This document shows, one piece after another, positions 1-5,255 of a stretch of 6,825 nucleotides of DNA (within the stretch, counting starts at the first letter, position 1; each line of letters begins with the position of its first letter). The notes under the pieces were generated by a model. It saw nothing but the letters and a program-made list of their open reading frames with translations. It made no database searches and had not been told where the DNA came from. Source of the stretch: Acidobacteriota bacterium (GTDB taxonomy: Bacteria > Acidobacteriota > Terriglobia > Terriglobales > Acidobacteriaceae); assembly GCA_021778875.1 (NCBI GenBank), contig JAJYBT010000134.1, positions 1-6,825 on the forward strand, read 5' to 3'. The translations under genes and the position numbers were made by a program.

Positions 1-463
1 GGTGCCCGAACATGAGCAGCAGCGTGGCCAGAGCCAGCGGAACCAGCACAATGGGAACCAGCATCAGCGCGCGCAGTCGCCGCTGCCAGAAGCCCCACTC
101 GCCGCGTGGCAGGCGGTAAGCGCGCCGAAAACCCTCCATGAGCGAAAGCATCAGGCCCAGGCCGGCAAACACGCTTAAGCCGGTGGCCGAAAGCAGCAGC
201 TGCGCGGAGCGGATGCGGCGCGTCTGCAGTGAGATCTGCAGCAGAGACATGGTGTCGGACGGCAGAAACTGCTGAAAGGCGATGCGGATTTCGCCCACCA
301 GTGTTGTGCCCTCCGGAACCAGCGCCAGCAGCGTGGTGACCACAACCAGTGCTGGAAAAAGCATCAGAATGCCGGAATAGGCAGCGGCCTTGGCCGTATT
401 CAGCACATCATGGTCAAGGGCCAGCCAGAGAGCTTTCCGGAACTGGGCTGCAAATCGAGTCAT
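1..463 (-). CDS. YihY/BrkB-family inner-membrane protein, N-terminal part (partial at left edge)
   Basis: Read on the minus strand from an ATG at 463-461, this frame stays open for 154 codons to the window edge, so the C-terminal half is missing. The N-terminus is short and basic. A hydrophobic segment at about residues 24-50 contains AKAAAYSGILMLFPAL, which fits the alanine-rich stretch, tyrosine and Phe-Pro that typify the first helix of YihY/BrkB proteins. Further hydrophobic segments lie near residues 88-108 and 132-152, separated by a loop with MEGFRRAYRLPRGEWGFWQ, also typical of the family. Members are multi-pass inner-membrane proteins, often labelled 'virulence factor BrkB' or wrongly 'ribonuclease BN'; their biochemical role is not settled. 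The start is supported by AGAGGA at 469-474, five bases before the ATG. The gene is divergent from the GH3 gene to its right. The family call is good; no specific function is claimed. Confidence 0.85.
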   Translation of the reverse strand, partial: MTRFAAQFRKALWLALDHDVLNTAKAAAYSGILMLFPALVVVTTLLALVPEGTTLVGEIRIAFQQFLPSDTMSLLQISLQTRRIRSAQLLLSATGLSVFAGLGLMLSLMEGFRRAYRLPRGEWGFWQRRLRALMLVPIVLVPLALATLLLMFGH

Positions 464-468
464 CCGTG

Positions 469-474
469 TCCTCT
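469..474 (-). promoter_or_regulatory. Ribosome binding site of the BrkB-type gene
   Basis: On the minus strand the sequence AGAGGA lies five bases before the ATG at 463. It is a good Shine-Dalgarno match and fixes the start of the partial membrane-protein gene. Confidence 0.7.
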
Positions 475-690
475 GCAAGAGTAGTGCATTTTCCATCCGC
501 CGGACACACTCCCTCGTCATTCTGCGGGGCAATGCCCGCGGAACTCAACATCCCCTGCCGGAGTTTGTGATGCCGGATGAGCGCAACTGTTGATTTTTAA
601 CCCGGTTGCCGCATTTGAGTTGCTGCTGTAGTGAAGGGACTTGCGGCGGAGGACTTTGCGCAAATCGTTTGCCCTGTGTGGAGGCATACC

Positions 691-719
691 TTACCGGTCA
701 GGCTCAAACGGTTTATTAT
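691..719 (+). promoter_or_regulatory. Possible promoter of the GH3 gene
   Basis: TATTAT at 714-719 matches the sigma-70 -10 consensus at five of six positions. TTACCG at 691-696, 17 bases upstream, matches the -35 consensus at only three of six. If real, transcription would start near 726, almost at the ATG at 729, giving a leaderless or near-leaderless message. The AT-rich patch stands out against the GC-rich surroundings, but the -35 is poor, so this is a weak call. Confidence 0.2.
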
Positions 720-3116
720 ATGCGGGTTATGACAAGACTGTTTGCGCCTGTCTACAGGCTGCTTGTTCTCCTCCTCATCCTGAATACCGCAGGTGGGGTC
801 CTGGCCCGGGCGCAGGCCCAGCCGGGGTCAAACTCCCAGCTCGCCTCCCGCGAGATCGATGCGCGGGTTGAGGCGCTGCTCAAGAAGATGACGCTCGAGG
901 AAAAGGTCGGGCAGCTTGTCCAGTACTCCGCGGGATTTGCCACCGGGCCTTCTGCCTCCAACCTGACCTATGACGAACTGGTCGCCAAGGGCCAGATCGG
1001 GTCCATGCTGAACGTCGTCGGTGTCAACGAAACCAACCACTATCAGCACATCGCCATGGAGAAGTCGCGGCTGCACATCCCCATTCTCTTCGGCCAGGAT
1101 GTCATCCACGGCAATCACACCACGTTTCCCATCCCGCTAGCCGTGGCTGCCAGCTGGGACCCCGAGGCCGCTGAAAGGGTGGCGCGCGTCAGTGCGGAAG
1201 AGTCCCGCGCCGACGGCATTGCCTGGGTCTTTTCGCCCATGGTGGACATCTCCCGCGACGCGCGCTGGGGTCGCATCGTGGAATCGAGTGGCGAGGACCC
1301 GTACCTGAGTTCCGCGCTGGCGCGGGCCTGGGTCAAGGGCTATCAGCAGGACGATCTCTCCAGGCCGGATTCCGTGGCTGCCTGCGTAAAGCACTTCGCG
1401 GCCTACGGCGCGGCCATCGCTGGGCGCGATTACAACGCCGTGGACATGAGCGAACTCACGCTGCGGCAGGTGTATCTGAAGCCCTATCAGGCCGCCGTGG
1501 ATGCGGGGGTGGCCACGGTGATGAGCTCGTTCAACACCATCAATGGCGTTCCGGCAACGGCCGACCCGTTCACCCTCACGCAGATTCTGCGCAAGGAATG
1601 GGGCTTTGACGGCTTTGTCGTCTCCGACTGGGGCGCGGTGGCGGAGCTGCTGAATCACGCCATCGGGCCGGACGGCGCCACCGTGGCGCGCAAGGCCCTG
1701 GAGGCGGGCGTGGACATGGACATGGAGGGCAATCTGTACGGCACCACGATTGCCGCCCAGGTGCGCTCGGGCAAGATTCCGGAGAGTGTGGTGGACGAGG
1801 CGGTGCGCCGCATCCTCCGCGTCAAGTTTGCCCTGGGCCTTTTCGAGCATCCTTACACGCAGCCCGGCCCGGCCTATAGTCCCACGCCGGAGCGCCGCGC
1901 AATCGCTCGCAAGGTCGCCGACGAGACCATGGTCCTGCTCAAGAACGATCCGGTGGAGGGCGTAGGTACTCTGCTGCCCTTGACGGCCAAGGCCGGCAAG
2001 GTGGCCCTGATCGGCCCTCTGGCCGACGATCCCAGGAATCTGCTGGGAGCCTGGACCTCCGGCAATCCAAAGGACGTGATTACGCTGAAGACCTCGCTGC
2101 ACGAGCGCCTGGGAGACCGGCTGCTCTACGCCGAGGGCTGCGGCCTGCTCTCTGGCGAAGATGCCAATGTGCTGAAGCAGGTAACCTTTGGCGGCGCCAA
2201 TGTCCCGCTGCAGAAGATGCCCATCCCCGACGACGATAAGACCATAGCCGAGGCTGTGGAGACCGCGAAGAAGGCCAGTGTTGTAATCCTGGCGTTGGGC
2301 GAGCCCACCAACTGGATGGAGGGGGAAGCGTCCAGCCGCGTCCATCTCGGCTTTACCGGTTCGCAGGAAAAACTGCTGGAGGCCGTAGTGGCCACGGGCA
2401 AGCCCGTCATCCTGGTGGTGCTGGCCGGCCGGCCGCTGGAACTGAAGTGGGCCGCCGGGCATGTCCCCGCGATTCTGCAGGCCTGGAGTCCCGGCATCGA
2501 AGCGGGCCCCGCCGTGACGGATGTCCTGTTTGGCGACGCGAACCCCTCCGGCAAGCTGCCGGCAAGCTTTCCGCGCGCGGTGGGCCAGGAGCCCCTGTAT
2601 TATGCGCAGCTTCCCACCGGGCGTCCGGCGCATGGCGAGCTGAACCACATGCCGCGCACCTCCGAAGAGAAATTCCTGTCGCGATACATGGACGAGGAGA
2701 ACTCGGCGCTGTTCCCCTTTGGCTGGGGGCTCAGCTACACGCGCTTCCGCTACTCCACGCCCGTGGTCAGCCGGGCAGAGGTTCCGCTGGCCCAGGTCTT
2801 CAAGGCGCAAAAGCCGGTCATCACCGTCGGTGTGGATGTGACCAATACCGGCAGCGTGGCGGGTGCTGAGGTGGTGCAGCTCTACATCCGCAACACCGTG
2901 ACCAGTGTGGAACAGCCTTTGCGCGAGCTGAAGGGCTTTACGCGGGCCACGCTCGCGCCCGGCGAAACGAAGCATGTGGAGTTTCCGCTCGGCTTTGACG
3001 AGCTGAGCTTTTACAACGTGCAGTCCAAGCCCACCGTGGAGCCAACCACGTACGACATCTGGGTGGGCGGCAGCTCGCTGGCCACGGCTCAGACTTCCTT
3101 CCAGGTGACGGAGTAA
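720..3116 (+). CDS. bglX: Secreted GH3 beta-glucosidase (BglX type)
   Basis: A glycoside hydrolase family 3 enzyme, expected to remove terminal beta-linked glucose (or xylose) from oligosaccharides in the periplasm by a retaining mechanism. Counting from the ATG at 720 (798 residues), residues 1-33 form a signal peptide with a leucine-rich core and an AQA cleavage site. The TIM-barrel domain follows, with MTLEEKVGQ (57-65), GQDVIHG, KHFAAYG (Lys224-His225) and VVSDWGA, whose Asp303 is the likely nucleophile. The second alpha/beta domain carries EGEASSR, with Glu536 the probable acid/base, then GRPLEL and NPSGKLPASFP. PFGWGLSYT and a C-terminal fibronectin-III-like domain (about 690-798, with VTNTGSVAGAEVVQLY) complete the BglX architecture; E. 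coli BglX is 765 residues. The frame stays open back to a TTG at 606, but those 38 residues are Cys-rich and precede the signal peptide. ATG 720 and ATG 729 are both possible, and neither has a clear Shine-Dalgarno site. Substrate choice between glucoside and xyloside cannot be settled from sequence. Confidence 0.93.
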   Translation: MRVMTRLFAPVYRLLVLLLILNTAGGVLARAQAQPGSNSQLASREIDARVEALLKKMTLEEKVGQLVQYSAGFATGPSASNLTYDELVAKGQIGSMLNVVGVNETNHYQHIAMEKSRLHIPILFGQDVIHGNHTTFPIPLAVAASWDPEAAERVARVSAEESRADGIAWVFSPMVDISRDARWGRIVESSGEDPYLSSALARAWVKGYQQDDLSRPDSVAACVKHFAAYGAAIAGRDYNAVDMSELTLRQVYLKPYQAAVDAGVATVMSSFNTINGVPATADPFTLTQILRKEWGFDGFVVSDWGAVAELLNHAIGPDGATVARKALEAGVDMDMEGNLYGTTIAAQVRSGKIPESVVDEAVRRILRVKFALGLFEHPYTQPGPAYSPTPERRAIARKVADETMVLLKNDPVEGVGTLLPLTAKAGKVALIGPLADDPRNLLGAWTSGNPKDVITLKTSLHERLGDRLLYAEGCGLLSGEDANVLKQVTFGGANVPLQKMPIPDDDKTIAEAVETAKKASVVILALGEPTNWMEGEASSRVHLGFTGSQEKLLEAVVATGKPVILVVLAGRPLELKWAAGHVPAILQAWSPGIEAGPAVTDVLFGDANPSGKLPASFPRAVGQEPLYYAQLPTGRPAHGELNHMPRTSEEKFLSRYMDEENSALFPFGWGLSYTRFRYSTPVVSRAEVPLAQVFKAQKPVITVGVDVTNTGSVAGAEVVQLYIRNTVTSVEQPLRELKGFTRATLAPGETKHVEFPLGFDELSFYNVQSKPTVEPTTYDIWVGGSSLATAQTSFQVTE

Positions 3117-3168
3117 GCGCGGCTAGCGGTAAGCGCGGCATCCTCATCGCGGCAGGGGGCTTGCAGTC

Positions 3169-3185
3169 CACCGGATTTTCCGGTG
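3169..3185 (+). other. Perfect 7-bp hairpin in the GH3-AIM24 intergenic space
   Basis: CACCGGA (3169-3175) and TCCGGTG (3179-3185) are perfect inverted repeats around a three-base TTT loop. No T-run follows, so it is not a classic Rho-independent terminator. It lies 53 bases after the GH3 stop and 37 bases before the AIM24 Shine-Dalgarno site, so it could slow transcription or structure the AIM24 leader. The role is inferred. Confidence 0.4.
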
Positions 3186-3221
3186 CGCTGGCTGGCCCGC
3201 CTGCCGATACACTTCTACATC

Positions 3222-3227
3222 AGGAGG
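3222..3227 (+). promoter_or_regulatory. Strong ribosome binding site of the AIM24-family gene
   Basis: AGGAGG lies nine bases before the ATG at 3237. It decides that start over the in-frame upstream start-like codon at 3183, whose extra residues are not family-like. Confidence 0.85.
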
Positions 3228-3236
3228 CTTTCCCCG

Positions 3237-4004
3237 ATGCAGACCCGTATCCAGGGCACCACCATGCCCGTGCTCGACGTGCAGCTTGAACCGAATGAGA
3301 GCGTCTTTTCTGAGAGCGGCGAACTCTCCTGGATGACCGCCTCCATCCAGATGACCACGCACACGCAGATGGGCGGCGGCGGAGGACTGTTCGGCATCCT
3401 CAAGCGCGTGGCCGGCGGCGGAAGCCTTTTCATGACGGAGTACCGCGCATACCAGTTTCCCGGCGTGGTGTCCTTTGCCACCAAGGTGCCGGGGCACATT
3501 GTGCCGGTCGAGGTGGGGCCGGGGCAGGAGTTCATGGTGCATCGGCATGGCTTTCTGTGCGCCACGCCGCAGGTCACCATCGGCGTGGGCTTCCAGCAGT
3601 CCCTGGGCGCGGGCATCTTCGGCGGCAATGGCTTTATGCTGCAGCGCGTCGCCGGCTTCGGCACGGCGTGGCTGGAGCTCTCCGGTGAGCTGATTGTGAA
3701 GAACCTGGCCCCCGGCGAAACGCTGCTGGTGCATCCCGGCCATGTAGGCGCGTTTCAAACCTCGGTCGGATTCCAGATCACAACCGTTCCGGGCATCAAG
3801 AACATGATCTTCGGCGGCGACGGAATCTTTCTGGCCGCGCTTACAGGACCCGGCACGGTGTGGCTGCAAACGCTGCCCATCTCGCGGCTGGCCCACCAGA
3901 TCAGCGAGTATCTGCCGCAGCCGGAGAACCGCCAGATGGGACCGGCGGCAGGCGGAGCCATCCTGGGCGGCATTGTGGGCACCATTCTGGGCGGAGATCA
4001 GTAG
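3237..4004 (+). CDS. AIM24 / TIGR00266 family protein
   Basis: A 255-residue protein of the AIM24 (formerly DUF124, TIGR00266) family. Family signatures run the full length: SGELSWMTASIQM (about 27-39), a glycine-rich turn followed by LKRVAGGGSLFMTEY (55-69), PGVVSFATKVPGHIVPVEV (75-93), the central GFMLQRVAGFGTAWLELSGE (132-151), a VHPGHVGAF motif (165-173) and GGDGIFLAALTGPGTVWLQTLP (193-214). The fold is a repeated beta-sandwich with no known catalytic site. Yeast Aim24 is mitochondrial; the bacterial role is not established. No signal peptide is visible, so it is probably cytoplasmic. The tail (237-253, GPAAGGAILGGIVGTIL) is a small glycine-zipper-like hydrophobic segment that could contact membrane or drive assembly. 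The ATG at 3237 is chosen for its AGGAGG site. The gene starts 120 bases after the GH3 stop, ends in TAG and is followed by a terminator-like hairpin, so it may be its own transcription unit. Confidence 0.9.
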   Translation: MQTRIQGTTMPVLDVQLEPNESVFSESGELSWMTASIQMTTHTQMGGGGGLFGILKRVAGGGSLFMTEYRAYQFPGVVSFATKVPGHIVPVEVGPGQEFMVHRHGFLCATPQVTIGVGFQQSLGAGIFGGNGFMLQRVAGFGTAWLELSGELIVKNLAPGETLLVHPGHVGAFQTSVGFQITTVPGIKNMIFGGDGIFLAALTGPGTVWLQTLPISRLAHQISEYLPQPENRQMGPAAGGAILGGIVGTILGGDQ

Positions 4005-4041
4005 CCCCGGAACCAGCCCTGAGCGCAAGACCCAGGCGAAC

Positions 4042-4065
4042 AGAAATCCATTTTTTGGATTTTTT
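4042..4065 (+). terminator. AT-rich stem-loop terminator after the AIM24-family gene
   Basis: AAATCCA (4044-4050) pairs with TGGATTT (4056-4062) around a T5 loop, and the T-run continues to 4065. It begins 38 bases after the AIM24 stop. The stem is AT-rich, hence weak, but the T tract is the longest in the window and stands out in GC-rich DNA. It probably acts as a Rho-independent terminator and separates the AIM24 gene from the apbE-like gene. Confidence 0.55.
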
Positions 4066-4118
4066 GCCGCCCCGGGCATGACGATGCAGGAATAGGAAAT
4101 GTATCCTGAATCGCAAGA

Positions 4119-4161
4119 GGGAGCGAGGGCAGGCATGGTCGTAAACCTGCGCGCCGCTCCC
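4119..4161 (+). other. Nested stem-loop in the leader of the apbE-like gene
   Basis: GGGAGCG (4119-4125) pairs perfectly with CGCTCCC (4155-4161). Inside it GCAGG (4129-4133) pairs with CCTGC (4146-4150) around a 12-base loop. A second small hairpin, CGGCC/GGCCG (4161-4165 with 4173-4177), follows directly and shares one base. These lie between the upstream terminator and the GTG start at 4226, so they may be part of the mRNA leader. The rest of 4066-4225 shows no convincing gene: a 52-codon frame from ATG 4099 has an AG-rich upstream stretch but no recognisable product. I do not recognise a riboswitch class. Confidence 0.35.
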
Positions 4162-4214
4162 GGCCTGCACCTGGCCGCCAGAGGAATCCCGGGCTGGCCG
4201 TGGCGGATTCAGAA

Positions 4215-4220
4215 AAGGGA
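4215..4220 (+). promoter_or_regulatory. Ribosome binding site of the apbE-like gene
   Basis: AAGGGA lies five bases before the GTG at 4226. An in-frame TGA at 4223-4225 directly precedes that GTG, so no longer start is possible. The next start, ATG 4238, has a weaker upstream sequence. Confidence 0.6.
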
Positions 4221-4225
4221 ACTGA

Positions 4226-5218
4226 GTGGTCGAGCAGATGGTCGTCGGCGATCCTGATCTTCGTGCAGAGGCGTCGGGGGTGTTTTCCTTTGTCTATCCA
4301 GCCATGGGCACCGAGTTTACGCTTCACCTGTACGCCCCGTCCGAGGAGCACGCTTCGGCAGCGGCCCGCACGGCCTTTGAGGAAGTGGAGCGAGTCGAGA
4401 GCCTGCTGAGCCACTATCGTCCGTCCAGCGAGCTTTCCCGCATCAATCGCGAGGCGCCGCGCAGCAGCGTGACGACCGACCCCGAGACATTCCAGTTTCT
4501 TGAGACTGCATGGGAATGGAGCCGCCGCTCGGATGGCGCTTTCGATATGACCGTGGGCCGGCTGATGAAGGCCTGGGGTTTCTACGGCGCAGACGGAAGC
4601 CTTCCTGCGCGAAAAGCTCTGGCCCAGGTGCGGGATGACGTCGGCTGGGAAAAAGTCAGGCTGGACCCGGCGCGACGTACTGTGCGGTTTCTGGAGCGCG
4701 GCATCGAGCTGGACCCCGGCGGCATCGGCAAGGGCTATGCGGTGGACCGCGCAATCCACCTGCTGCGGCAGTTGCCGGTAGAGGCGGCGCTGCTCTCCGC
4801 CGGCAGCAGCACCATCTACGCGCTGGGCGCGCCACCGGACGAAACGGGATGGAAGGTCACGATTCCAGCCGCGCACCGCAGCGAATCCGTGCTCTGCAGC
4901 ATGGTCCTTCGAGATACATCCATCTCCACGGCAAACCATACGGAAAAGCACTTTGTCGACAACGGGCGCCTTTATGGATCCATCATGAATCCGCGCACGC
5001 TGCGCCCGGTGGAAGACACCATCCAGGTTTGCGTAATTTCGACTTCGGCGACCGAAAGCGATGTGCTCTCCAATGCATTGTTTGTCATGGAGCGGAAGCA
5101 GCGTGCCCGCCTGCTCGAGCAGCTTCCGCATGTCTCTGCTCTGGTTCTGGCAGAGGGCAGGAGAGCATGGCAACACGAGGCCACGCGCTGGCCGGCTGAA
5201 GTTTCTTTAACCACTTGA
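4226..5218 (+). CDS. ApbE-like FAD:protein FMN transferase, divergent active-site motifs
   Basis: A 330-residue protein of the ApbE family, whose members use FAD and Mg2+ to attach FMN covalently to a Ser/Thr of target flavoproteins such as RnfG or NqrC. Family motifs in order: PAMGTEFTL (25-33), LSHYRPSSELSRIN (61-74), SDGAFDMTVGRLMKAWGF (102-119), the diagnostic ELDPGGIGKGYAVD (161-174), SAGSSTIYALG (191-201), then a C-terminal region corresponding to the usual SHIIDPRTG and AD-x3-T motifs. Several normally conserved positions differ: GSIMNPRT (251-258) has Gly for the usual His and Asn for the Asp, SS (194-195) replaces the common GG, and ESDVLSNA (277-284) has Asn283 where Thr usually helps bind metal. 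Asp279 is kept. No signal peptide or lipobox is present, whereas many ApbE proteins are exported. No flavoprotein target lies in the window. It may be a divergent cytoplasmic FMN transferase or a paralogue with altered chemistry. The GTG start is set by its ribosome binding site and the preceding stop. Confidence 0.85.
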   Translation: MVEQMVVGDPDLRAEASGVFSFVYPAMGTEFTLHLYAPSEEHASAAARTAFEEVERVESLLSHYRPSSELSRINREAPRSSVTTDPETFQFLETAWEWSRRSDGAFDMTVGRLMKAWGFYGADGSLPARKALAQVRDDVGWEKVRLDPARRTVRFLERGIELDPGGIGKGYAVDRAIHLLRQLPVEAALLSAGSSTIYALGAPPDETGWKVTIPAAHRSESVLCSMVLRDTSISTANHTEKHFVDNGRLYGSIMNPRTLRPVEDTIQVCVISTSATESDVLSNALFVMERKQRARLLEQLPHVSALVLAEGRRAWQHEATRWPAEVSLTT

Positions 5219-5240
5219 ACGACAACCGTAACGCTTTTAT

Positions 5241-5244
5241 GGAG
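5241..5244 (+). promoter_or_regulatory. Weak ribosome binding site of the oxidoreductase gene
   Basis: GGAG lies 11 bases before the ATG at 5256, slightly far but usable. The ATG begins a Tat-like leader, which supports the start independently. Confidence 0.4.
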
Positions 5245-5255
5245 TGTAGAGCCGC

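Larger units (their letters stand above)
464..719. other. Divergent intergenic region between the BrkB-type and GH3 genes
   Basis: About 256 bases separate the two divergent starts. Short open frames cross the region (349-570, 390-593 and a TTG-initiated extension of the GH3 frame from 606), but their translations are low-complexity or Cys-rich and look like no known protein, so I treat it as non-coding. It holds a small GC-rich hairpin: GCGGG at 524-528 pairs with CCCGC at 535-539 around a short loop. A weak promoter-like pair lies at 691-719. Two GGAGG-like motifs (648-652 and 680-684) have no sensible start codon at the right distance in the GH3 frame. I see no operator repeats or riboswitch. 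Confidence 0.5.

Noticed and set aside
606..719. N-terminal extension of the GH3 protein from a TTG at 606
   Set aside because: The extra 38 residues are Cys-rich, have no supporting ribosome binding site and would bury the signal peptide.
1137..2975. A 612-codon open frame antisense to the GH3 gene
   Set aside because: It is long only because GC-rich codons on the opposite strand leave few stops. Its translation is Arg/His/Gly-rich with no family motifs, while the plus-strand frame is a clear GH3 enzyme.
3183..3236. Upstream start for the AIM24-family protein
   Set aside because: The 18 extra residues are not family-like, and AGGAGG is placed correctly for the ATG at 3237.
4099..4257. Small gene of 52 codons upstream of the apbE-like gene
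   Set aside because: It has an AG-rich upstream stretch but overlaps the apbE-like start in another frame, crosses the stem-loops and has no recognisable product.
3998..5176. A 392-codon minus-strand frame opposite the apbE-like gene
   Set aside because: Low-complexity, Arg/Ala/His-rich translation with no motifs, covering a gene with clear ApbE motifs and a terminator.
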